A stretch of 64,000 nt of DNA from NCBI GenBank assembly GCA_024362935.1, contig JANCRA010000028.1:8862476-8926475 (forward strand). The letters run 5' to 3'. The translations under genes were made by a program, and so were the position numbers. Under the pieces are notes generated by a model. The model saw only the letters and a list, made by a program, of their open reading frames with translations, ran no database searches and was not told the origin of the DNA. Below are positions 53,901 through 64,000 of the stretch, in pieces (position 1 is the stretch's first letter; each line of letters begins with the position of its first letter). This DNA comes from Setophaga petechia (taxonomy: Eukaryota > Chordata > Aves > Passeriformes > Parulidae).

Positions 53901-56900
53901 TACTCACATATTCAGGTCATTGATTCCCAGCTTGCCATAGAAGTGCTTTGCCACATCACAGCCAAACCACACAGCCTGCAAAGAGAAGGAAGGGTCATGT
54001 CTGGACCAAATCCCAGGAGCTTTACATGGCATGGGCTGCTCTGTGCCACCCACAAAGAGAAACCAAACCCACCTCGCCATCCTTAATAGATGCTGCAGCC
54101 AATTTCTTCAGGACCTCCACAGGCTGGTTGTTGTAGAGAGTTTTCCTCCCTCCAGCCATGTTGCCCAGGTACTCCACTGTGTAGAGCCTGTTGTAGGGGT
54201 TCTGGGGTCGAGGATCATTCACTAGACAAATCTGCCAAAAAGCCAAGATGTCATAAAATAAGGTGCAACATAACTGACATCCTTGAAGATTGAACCTAGA
54301 AGGATTTCAGGGAATGGCTTTTGTCCCAGCCAGCTGTCTGCCCCATTAGCAAACAAGCCACTTGGCTGAAATAAGAGGTTTCTTAAGGTTGTCTTTGTTG
54401 GGGTTTTTTTGCTTTGTTTCACAAGTTCACCTCGTAACTGTGGCAGAGCAGCTCTGTGTGTTATTCCTTCTCTAATGTCTGTCTTGTGACCTATTACAAC
54501 TGATTAGATCACTGCATATTTTATCATTACAAAACCCTTGTGGACTGCAACACAAGATGCCAGATAATTGAAGGGTAGAGCACAAACAGCACAACAGGGA
54601 GGATAAACACACTGACTTGGGCAAGCTGTGCCCATCCCAGGTGCTGCAGACACTGGCAACAGTGGAAAATAAATGGCTTAGAAGGCCTTGGAAAGTTTTC
54701 AGCACGCCCAACCTTGTCCTCCATGTTGAAGTAAGGCTTCACATGCTCGTTGTAGAACTGCACCGGGGTCATGGGGCCGTATTTGTGGTAATTCTTCTCC
54801 TTGTCCCGGAACTCCCAGCAGAAAGTCTCCGGAGGGCTGCCCAGGCAAGTGCTCACTATTCTGAATACCTGCCCAGAGAAGCAAACAGCTGTGAGCCTGC
54901 TGGGACATGCAGCTGTGCCCCTCCTACCACAGCAATGCCACTGGAGCATGGATTTCTCCATGTGAGAACCAGCTGGAGAAACGGGATCTTAACGGTCACC
55001 TTTGAACACACACACACACATACACACACCAATTATCTGCATTCAGCTCCAAAATCTTGGTGGTTCAGCAGTTCAAAACCAATCTGAAAGGCCCCAGGAA
55101 AATCAACAGAGCTTCTTTCTCCACCCTCACATTCCATGTTCTCAGGTCAACCACCAGGCAAAACAGAAGCTTACTGATTCCAGGTTATCCTAGGAATGCA
55201 GCAGCCCAAAGCACAAACAGGGCACTTCCCAGCCTGGTTACATTTCATCAGTAATTCTGCAGCTCCTCCAACACTGCCAGAGAAACTTTATCAAACTGAT
55301 TCTCTAAAGGCTTAAGAACAGCATCACCTGCTCCACCAGGTGGTTTGCCCCATGCAGAGACAAACCAGACCTTTTAACATGGGCCTGTTAATCCCAGTGT
55401 TTTCCCTGTACCAATTCATTTTTTTACTGTAATGTTCATTTGGATTTCAGAGATGGGCCTTTGCTTATTTTCAAAACCCCAGAATAATCTCCTCATCTCT
55501 TTTAATACATTTAACATCTGTTTAGGCCTGAGCTGGCAGGTTATGCAATTTAATTCCATCTCCCTGCCTGCTGCCTGTGACATCCTTTGCAGCTGGCAGC
55601 TATCTTTGGACTTTTAGCACAAAAAGTTGACCAGATTTCAAGTCATCAGCCTCCCTGTACATCAGAATATAAAGCTGCACTTCAAAACCCCTACTGTACT
55701 TTCTCACAGGGCTTATCAGAAAATGTGCCAACACTGGCAGTGTAACCACATGAGTGTCTTAAAAGATACAGAGCAAGACCTGTCACAGGTACTCTTGGGA
55801 CAGGGAATTTAATCACAGTTAAACAGGTTTGAATCTGTTTTATTTCAGCTGACACTGATCTTTAGCTCTGTCCATGTCCTGAGGACAAGCCTGTTCCTTG
55901 CAAGAAACCATCAGGTTATTTAAAATAAAGAGGAGAGGGAATCAAATCTCAGCTGCACCTTCTGCACTGGGATCAGCTCCTGTGGTCTGTGCCAGCCTTC
56001 CCAGCCTGGCAGTCTTCACACTTACACAGCAGAACAGACACAAAACCTTTCCCAGAGCTGATTTAACTCTTTCTGGACCTGATCCATAGGAACTGGCTGT
56101 ATGTTAATGTGCTCTTTGTGCTGGCAGCAAAAGGAGTCCAATGCTCCTGCTACATAAAGGTGTTCTTGCTTGGAGCAATTTAAGAAAACAAGTGAAAAGA
56201 TTAATTACAGGTTGAGACAAGGGTGTGGGCATAAGGCTTCTGCTGCAGGAACTCACACATTTCTCAATAAATATGGTAAAGAGCAAATATAAACCCTTGA
56301 ACTACTATAAATATTTAATTTTGCACAGACTGCACAAAAGGTACCATTTGCTGTGGCTACACCCACATTACCTCAGATAACTGCAAGCACTGAGAGATGA
56401 GGCCATGAACACAAAATAAGCAAGAAAATGCCTAAAAGGAGAGCAGCAACCAAGCCAGAGGAAGGAAAATGATGGAGACAGAAGTCTCCAGTGAACAGAG
56501 GCACTGGAGCCTGGAATGGCCTCCCTCAATTGTTTTGCTGCCACACCCAACACAGGTCCTCTCTTCATATCTCACAAGCTTCCTCTGCCAATAAATAAAA
56601 TAAGCATATTTAAACTAAAAGGTGACTTACATTGCCCTAGTGACAACTAGAAGCAAGATAAGGCAAAGATAGAGTGGCTTGTGCTAAACCCCAAAACAAA
56701 TGAGGAGGGGAAAAGGACACTCCTGATAAGGAAGAGTCTACAAAGAGAACAGCAAAGGAAGAAAAATGCTATTGCATGAACTGCACTGATTTCAGCTTCT
56801 GACCTGCTGTGCACTGGTTTGATAAGAATGTTTATACAGTTCTGGAGTGAATATTTAATCCCATGTTCACAACAATTGCTCCATTTCAGCTCGAGTGCTG

Positions 56901-59900
56901 TCCCAGCAGGAGCAAACCAAGATTTGCTATGCAAATAGAACCTCCCAGAACAAAACCCAGCTCTGCTTTGCCACACAAATACAGAGGCAACACCACTCAT
57001 ACACAGCCAAACACAAGCAAACCACCTCTACTGCTGCAGGAGAAAAGGCTGTGCTGACCTCAGAGTATGAAGCACAACCATTTACAGAACAGACAAACTG
57101 CAGTCAGTGAAGAACCTGTCATGTCAGTTCCAGCATCTCTTGTCAGAGGGCAAGAAGCTCTAAACAAATGAGGAAAGATTTAGCAGTGACTGTGTGTCCA
57201 TGCCCTAAGAATGACCACCTTTAGGGAGCTTTTGATGTTTGCTGCAGAATCTCCCAGGGGCTTTTGGACACACACTGCATGTAAATTACATTAATTCACC
57301 TTTGAGCCAAGTGCAGATTGGCAACAATGTGGTGTAGGCTCAAAGCACAGCATTGTTAAGGTATGAATTTCACAACAGTTTTGATGAAACCCAAGGAACA
57401 CAAATCAGTTTTCTTCTGTTACCCTAACCTTAAAATTACATAAAAAGAAGCTACAGAATTTTACATGAAGTACAAAGATGAATTTTCAAAACCTAAAACA
57501 ACACATTACTATAGAACTAAAACTCTACAGAGATAGCCCAAGGTAGGTTCTGCCTAACAGTGATGTTCAGTGGATTGAAGAAAAAGCTAACATACAACAC
57601 AAAAACATTTGATTTCTTGACTCATCTAAAGATATAATTTAACCACTGGATCACTTGGCAGTGTATGTTTGAGAAACAAATTAAATACATTCTTTTTTTA
57701 AGTGCATGTACTCAGTCACACTAAAACAGCTCCAAGTTTAAGTTATTTTTGGCAGTTTAAGAATCAAGTATGAGCAGCACAGGATGAGAAAAATGATGTG
57801 GGTTTGTGTGAGCAGGGGGAGGTTCAGGCACTGCAGACACACCGTTCACAGCCAAACCCCTGCTGCAATTCATTCCTCTGCTGCCCCCCAGCACGAGCCC
57901 TCAGCTGGGCTCAGCCCTGGGCAGGCACCTCCCTTTTGTGGTTCTTTTCTGCTCTCTTGTGGGGAATCCTTGCACAACACTTGTGCTACAAGATTTGCAT
58001 TCAAAGCCATCAGAATGCAAATTTCAACCTTTCCTGTTATTTCCAAGAGCCAGACAGGTCAACCTTTTGATTTCTCAAGGGACAAAATGCTGCTTTTCCT
58101 ACAGCAAGGGGCAAATGTCTGTAAAATATCATCATTCTGAAGCCTATAGATTCAAAATCTTTGTCTGGAAGGATTAGAAAAACTCAGGATGAAGTAAGCA
58201 ACAAGCCACTGCAAAACAAATTCACTTGAACAGCTCCCAAACCATTTTGTTAAGCAACAAGAGGCATTTGTTTTGGCTGATCCAACAGCTACACAATGAA
58301 AGTCAGGAATCTCATCCATTCCAGCCCTGTGATCCAAGATTCATGTCACACCAGTTTATTTACCTCTTCTATCATCATGTCCATGGCAGCACAAAGTTCT
58401 CCTTTGCTTCCTCCACTCTCCACCATATTTCTTAGCCTCAAACAGTATTCTCTCATCTGTTTAAAGAGAAAGTCACTTTGTTAAAAGGGTGTGAAAGGTG
58501 TCACCTGATCATTTTCAGGACTTCACACCTATTTTACTCTTCACAACATGTTTTCATAATGAAAATACCTTCAGAAGCTTCATTAGAGATCGAGTATAAC
58601 AAGATAATTGAATGCTGTTGAAGTAAAATACAACAAAAAAATTAACAAAGAGTCACAATTCAATTACCATTTCCAACCACTGATGTGAGGCTTGCAGCCA
58701 TTAAGCTCTCAAAGCTTGATTTCCCTCAGTCCCACAAGTGATGCCACAACATCCACACACACCAGCACGTCTGTGACTCACAGAACACACTTTCCTCACA
58801 CTGTCACATTTATTTTGCAATTCTAATGCATAATTGATCTCTAGGCTGATGAAAAGAAAGGGGCATTTCCCCACTGCATGCACAGCTGCAGTCAGAGCAG
58901 CACAAGCCTCCCATTAGTGTCACCATCCATAAGGCCAGGAAGGGTGATGGGGCTCCCTCAGGAGCAGCTGCTCTGCCATGCTCAGGGTTAGAACAACATT
59001 AACAACATTTAAAATGTCCAAGTTCATTCCACCACGTATTTTGCATTTTTTATGTGGATTTCAGCAGGCAGTTTTCCCCGAGCATGCAGCATATGAACTG
59101 GAAAAAATGTAGCAAACTGTAAAAAAATGTTTTAATTGCCTTTTTCATCTAGCTACCTACACCAGCCTCTTCCCAGGCTAATTCATTTCTGCAGTTCAGG
59201 GAGTGAGTTAACACCTTCCTTCAGACAAAGCTGTGCACTTCTATACTGAAAGCTGATTTTTAACATGCAGTGGTTTTAAAATACATTTTTTTCCTCCATC
59301 TTTTTCACCACATTTGGCAGTCATCTCTAGAAACCCTGGCACACAGGGAGATGAGATACTGAAAGGGTGGGAAAGAGCCACTTAGACACCATGTGCTGGC
59401 TTTGCAGAAACAGATTTTACCAGCCACATGTCAAGAAATCCTTGGAAATCTCAGGATTAGGAATAACTGCTACTAAAACCACAAAAGGTACTTTCAAGCT
59501 ACTGCAGCCTGACAATGGACCTCTTCCATGATCTCACCTTCCTGTCCATGCTTCAAGATTAACATCAGACTTTGCTGAGACTTTAGGCTGCTTGTAAATA
59601 AATTTAAGTTGCTGAAATGCACCTAACACTCTGGCCAGTAAGGATAAGGTGGTTAGGAACATTTGGAGCAGGTTCATTCCCATCCTCTCCCCTAAGTTTT
59701 ATCATCTAAATCAATTTTACCTTATGATTCAAGATCTCATTCATCCTTCTGGTAGCCTCTGTGGTGTGAGACTCTGGGAAGTATTTCTTGGGGACAACAC
59801 CATACTTCTCTAAAAGAAATAAAACTACAGGTTAACAATTGGCTTTTTCACACAGTAGATGCTTCTACTGCTCATACTGATATGAATGATAAAGAGAGTT

Positions 59901-62900
59901 TGTGCTTGTGCAGTGATTATAGGAGAAAGGCTCTTATTTAAAGGTTACAATACCCAAAGTTTACTTTTTAATTTGTGACTGAATCTTGACCTCTGAGCTG
60001 CATTCCACAGGGATCCCAGTAAGTGGAATCCCTGAACTACTCACTATTATTTAACTCAACAGTTAAAAGTTCTGAATTAATTAGTGCTTTAAGAAGTCCT
60101 TTTAACCAGGAAAAAAAAAAAAAAACAACAAACCTTGATTAATTTAAAATTAATTTCCTGAAATACCTTCTAAAGAACTGGGCCTCCTGTGAATCACTCC
60201 ATGTAAATTATCTAAGGTTAAAACTTCCCAGTCTCCTTTTCTGCTCAACATTTATAAAACAGCAGCAGCAGCTCATGGCTTCCTACATTAGAGCACCACT
60301 CACAGATCTCACCATGCAAGGCTCTGGATGTAACAGCAGCAGCCAAAATCTCTGCCCTGATTAAGTATTTATAGCAATGGGAGGAGGAAAAAAGGAACCT
60401 CCAGGCTTCAAAAACACAAATTCCTTTTGTGATTCTAAATTTGTATTATTGCCTTGTTGATTTACAAAGGTGTCACATTGTTTCACAACACAAATGAGAG
60501 CAAGTGCTGCTGTAATCAAGAATCTCCAGCAGCGTGGGATCCCGTTCCTCCTGGAGCTCTGTAGGACCAGCAGTGCCACATTCCACATCAATTCCTTCTC
60601 ACTGATCTTTACACCAACTTCAGGCTGCAATTCCAAGTAGTTTGGCTTTGTAAACACACCTGGATCCAGCAGTGGCTTTTCCATTACCATGTGCCCTAAA
60701 AACTGTACATGGCTATAAATAAATGAGGTTGAGTTGATGAGTGGAGGAAAAGGGGATTGAACCCTGTTATTAAACTGAAAGTCAGGGCTATCTAATTATT
60801 TGTTCATCATCTGAGCTTTTATCATCAACAGGACTATGCAAAAGTGATGCTAGGCAAGATTTAAGCCAAATATTTATAATCTGGCCCCAAAAAAGTCTTT
60901 GATGAAAAAAAATACAGCAGTCAGTATCATCATATGCCTTAGCCAATTCCCAGGTCTCAAGCTCAATTTTCTATTCTATTCCATTCCCCATTTCTCAAAG
61001 CAGGCTGCAGTTTCAGGAAGGGCTCCCTGTGAGCAGCTCTCTCACCAATAATGTTGACCAGCATATCCCACTGTCCACCATCATTGGTGGGGTTGGAGAG
61101 CAGGAACTGCACCAGTCTTCCCTCCACTGGCTCCTTCTTCTGGGCTGTTTCCACAAAGGCATTTAAAAAGTAGTAACAACGCTCAACCTGAAACACACAG
61201 ATAAACAACCCCAACCCTTTTAAGTCTGATGTATTATGCATCAATTAATTGCTGAGTATTCAGTTCTTTGCAAGCACAGAATAGATGAAGCAACTTTCTG
61301 CTCATCCAATGAAGTCCTCATTTTCCCCTCCAGCATTCCAGGGGCTACCCTATAAAATTCTTTGTTAGAGCAAATATTTAGGAGTGACTTCACATAGAGC
61401 TTGAGGATAGGGGAACAGGAAATGGGGAGCAGAAGTTATGCAATGAAGCCTGACCCAAACTAGCACTAGATTTGCTTAATTTCCCTGATGGGGAGAAGCT
61501 GGCACACAGCTCACAAGCACAACTGAAACCTCAGAGCTACAGTCATGTTTCCCCTGAACTACCAACAAGTAACTGCTGAAACATACAGAACTCTTGTAAA
61601 AAAAAAAAACTTTTCTACTCCAAAACATCTTGACAACTTTCTTCTCAAGCTGAAAGTCCCATTGTGCTTGACCACCTGCATTTAAAACACATTTTTGAGG
61701 AACTTTTGAAGTTTCTTCTCATACATTCTAAAACAATGCAGCCTAAAAGAAGCTCTGTCCCAATACTAACACTGATTGCATAAGCAATCCTACAACAACC
61801 TGCACGACTGTACCTTATCCCAGAAAAAGAGATAGGACTGGCTGAACTCAAACTCTTCAATGTTGTATTTCTTCATGAAAGGAAGACGCATTGCGTTGAG
61901 GCAGGAAAAGATCCAGCATCTCCCTGAGAGATCAAAGGAACAGGAATTAAACTGGAACACCTGTGCTCAGGAGCTGCACAACAATTCCTTTTACCACGAG
62001 ATTCATGACACAGTTCTGCCTCCAGCCTTTGGCTGGGCTTCTGCAACACCAAAGAGCTCTGAAGGTGTTCTGAAATCTTTTATTGCAAGCACATCTCTCA
62101 GTTACACCATGCAGGAGGGAAAGGAGGCAAACGCTGCAGGTCTAACGTGTGTTATTAACTCAAGGGGATGCTGCGGGAATTTTGAGAAAATGACTTTCCC
62201 CCGAAGCCCGGACAAAGAGCTCTGGAGCAGCAGCCGCTTACAGGAGCGCAATCAGCGTTAAGAGTCAGCCCCCAAACACCGCCCCCGGCCCCGACCGCCC
62301 TCACCGGAGTTCTTCTGGTTGGTGACGGGCTTGCCCTCGGCGGGCACGGCGTGCTGGAACACCTGCACCGTGTCCTGCACCACCTGCCGCTGCAGGCACA
62401 CCTCCAGCGGGTCGTTGCATGTGGCCACGTTCTGGGCCAGCAGGAACTGCGGCTCGGCCCGCAGCCGCCGAGTGAAGGCCACGGCCTTCTCCGTGCTCAG
62501 CCCTGCGGGACAGCGGGGCAGGGTCACCGCCGGGCCACGGGCACCGCACCCGGTAACACACACAGACACACACAGACACCCCCGCCTCTCCCATCCGCCG
62601 CTGATAACGGAGAGGCTCCCGTCCCGCAACAATGGGCACGTTATCCCTGCCCACAACCCCGGTAAGGTCCCGGAACGCCTCGCTGCCCCCGGTAATTCCC
62701 CTCCCCGCCCGACTTATTGCTGGGGTATCCATGAGTCTCCCACCCCGCGATAAGGACCGGTAACCCCCTCGCTACCCCGGGAATTTCCGTCCGCTGACCC
62801 GCTGCTAAGGTACCGATGAGCCCCCCCCCCGCCATGGACAAGATCCCCCGCTCCCCGGTAACCGCCTGCCATCGCTGAGGTACCGCTGTGCCCCCTCCGC

Positions 62901-62955
62901 CCGCACCCGCCCCTCACGGACGGACCCCCAGCCCCCCCTCACCGCGGGCGTTCAT
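47943..62955 (-). CDS. BLMH: BLMH, bleomycin hydrolase (cysteine aminopeptidase, peptidase family C1B), complete
   Basis: Twelve coding exons on the minus strand, in transcript order: 62943-62955, 62305-62502, 61814-61923, 61046-61187, 59721-59809, 58364-58456, 54713-54868, 54073-54231, 53908-53975, 53408-53525, 51699-51768 and 47943-48094 (TGA). They join to 1368 nt, exactly 455 residues as in human. It is a cytosolic papain-fold homohexameric aminopeptidase that trims peptides, hydrolyses homocysteine thiolactone and inactivates bleomycin. Seen directly: catalytic Cys73 in GRCWIFSC with oxyanion Gln67 in TNQK; His372 in MTHAM; Asn396 in VENSWGED; all three numbered as in human. The C-terminal arm, which enters the active site in this family, reads AWDPMGALAK, ending in Lys. 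Exon 1 codes only MNAR plus one base. The ATG sits in a GCCGCC context. The exon 7 donor is GTTGGG, weaker than its neighbours but still GT. Confidence 0.98.
55006..55029. repeat. (CA)n microsatellite in BLMH intron 6
   Basis: About eleven CA units with one T interruption at 55021, in the intron between BLMH coding exons 6 and 7. Confidence 0.85.
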
Positions 62956-63110
62956 GGCGGCACCGGCAGCACGATCCCGAGGCGGAAGCGGCTCTTATAG
63001 CGCCGGCACCGGAAGCCGGAAGAGGGGCCCGGGGCCGCGGCCGGGGGCGAGGGGGGGAGCGGCGGCGGGAGGGCGGACGGCGAGAGGCGAGGGACAGGAT
63101 TAGTGCCGGT
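62280..63110 (-). promoter_or_regulatory. BLMH: CpG-island promoter of BLMH, covering exons 1-2
   Basis: A dense GC/CpG block that includes coding exons 1 and 2 and extends about 150 bp upstream of the ATG (62953-62955). No TATA box is seen. Long open frames on the plus strand here are composition shadows. Confidence 0.75.
62640..62885. repeat. Degenerate GC-rich tandem repeat in BLMH intron 1
   Basis: Blocks of CCTCGCTRCCCC followed by GG-AATT, and CCGGTAA-type motifs, recur with a period of about 89 bp (for example 62678 and 62767), with a more diverged third copy to 62885 and a C10 run at 62821-62830. Unit boundaries are approximate. Confidence 0.5.
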
Positions 63111-63180
63111 AGGGCGGCCCCTCACAGAGAACACTCACGCTGGCGCCTGACATCGGTGCCTGGCGGCGATCCCTGACAAC

Positions 63181-63535
63181 GGCCCCTCACACGGAGCCCC
63201 CTCACACGGAGCCCTCTCACAGGGACCCCTCTCGGCGACCCCTCACACCGAGCCCCTCACATGGACCCCTCACAGGGACCCCTTATACCGGCCCCTCACA
63301 GGGACCCTTCGCACGGACCCTTCACATGGATCCCTCACAGGGACCCCTTAGCAGGGACCCCTCACAGGGACCCTTCACATGGACCCCTCACAGGGACCCT
63401 TCGCATGGATCCCTCACAGAGACCCCTTAGCAGGGACCCCTCACAGGGACCCTTCACACAGATGGCTCACACCACCCTCTCACACGGACCCCTCCCACTG
63501 GCCCCTCACAGGGACCCCTCACATGGACCCCACAC
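63181..63535. repeat. GC-rich minisatellite, 13-14 bp units
   Basis: About 25 imperfect head-to-tail copies of CCTCACAGGGACCC with variants such as TTCACATGGACCC and TTAGCAGGGACCCC. It lies 226 bp upstream of the BLMH ATG. The open frames across it (for example 63261-63806 plus) encode repetitive PSHGPLTGTPHRD-type strings and are repeat artefacts. Confidence 0.9.
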
Positions 63536-64000
63536 AACCCCAGCTCCAGAACCTTCCACGCTTCCTGCAGTCCGTGGCCTCCCCGCCCCACAGAGGGTCA
63601 GCGCTGGGGGCTGTTTGTGGCACAATCTCATGTTGGTGCCAGGGGCACAGGCTGGGCTCTGCAGCCCTGGTGTCACCCTGGGTGAGTGGCACCCATCCGG
63701 AGCACCCCCATCCCGCTGTCCCCAGCTCTATCCGCAGTGTCACCCCCTGCGCTGTGGCAGATCAACAGGAGGGTTTGGGACAGCTCTTCACAGCTGGTGG
63801 TGTTGAGGCCAAGTGCCAAGGAACATGAGGTGGCACCGCTGTGGCACCTTGAGGGACCTCCCTGAGCACGGGTGAGTCAAGGACAGGCGCTGGATCACAT
63901 TCCAGATCAAGCTGCTGTATTTTCCTCTTGAGGAACTGCCCGCTCCTCTGAGAAGAGTTCTGGTGCTTCACTGTCTCAAATTGATTTACAGCACACAGTG
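63536..64000. other. Upstream flank of BLMH; no gene recognised
   Basis: Moderately GC-rich unique sequence. In human the next gene is TMIGD1, but no immunoglobulin-like or transmembrane exon of it is recognisable here. A minus-strand open frame from 63971 to 63762 starts in the tail of a longer open stretch and could be chance. Confidence 0.4.

Noticed and set aside
54617..55087. A 156-codon plus-strand open frame over BLMH coding exon 7
   Set aside because: It is the reverse shadow of a real minus-strand exon and runs into a CA repeat.
60361..60690. A 109-codon minus-strand open frame in BLMH intron 4
   Set aside because: The BLMH joins on either side close perfectly without it; it has no recognised homolog, and its one hydrophobic stretch is not enough evidence.
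63261..63806. A 181-codon plus-strand open frame resembling a repetitive secreted protein
   Set aside because: It is generated by the 13-14 bp minisatellite; a second frame over the same repeat is open too.

Overview
The window is vertebrate nuclear DNA with long spliced genes, GT-AG introns, CpG-island promoters, a CR1-type LINE fragment and solo endogenous-retrovirus LTRs. Gene order and repeat types point to a bird, most likely a songbird. The gene block EFCAB5 - NSRP1 - SLC6A4 - BLMH matches human 17q11.2, which corresponds to chicken chromosome 19. No bacterial, CRISPR or other prokaryote-like feature is present.

Layout. (1) 34-7491, plus strand: the last nine coding exons of EFCAB5, carrying two GAF-like blocks. 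(2) 8160-21200, plus strand: the complete NSRP1 gene (7 coding exons, 546 residues) with a CpG-island promoter; its 6.3 kb intron 2 carries a 616-bp LTR. (3) 24817-35912, minus strand: the complete coding region of SLC6A4, the serotonin transporter (13 coding exons, 668 residues); its 3'UTR probably runs down to about 21.9 kb. One intron holds a 346-bp solo LTR with perfect 6-bp target-site duplications. (4) 35913-47942: about 12 kb between SLC6A4 and BLMH with no protein gene; it includes a CpG-rich candidate for SLC6A4 non-coding exon 1 near 42.8 kb and a duplicated perfect palindrome near 43.3 kb. (5) 47943-62955, minus strand: complete BLMH, bleomycin hydrolase (12 coding exons, 455 residues), with a CpG-island promoter. 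(6) 63181-63535: a GC-rich minisatellite upstream of BLMH.

The four genes are neighbours by ancient synteny, not an operon: a ciliary/testis-type calcium-binding-family protein, a nuclear-speckle splicing regulator, a plasma-membrane serotonin transporter and a cytosolic cysteine aminopeptidase. EFCAB5 and NSRP1 run head-to-tail with about 1 kb between them. NSRP1 and SLC6A4 are convergent. SLC6A4 and BLMH are both on the minus strand. I checked the exon joins by hand: intron phases close at every junction, and the joined lengths of SLC6A4 and BLMH agree with the known families (BLMH exactly, SLC6A4 with a 38-residue N-terminal extension).

Most notable points: the expanded threonine tract in the SERT N-terminus; Val instead of the human Ile172 in the SERT central site; the young-looking ERVK-type solo LTR 133 bp from a SERT splice donor; a C-terminal Lys on BLMH; a duplicated perfect palindrome upstream of the SERT promoter candidate; and two unexplained coding-like stretches on the minus strand (about 6.3-6.6 kb and 31.3-32.3 kb).
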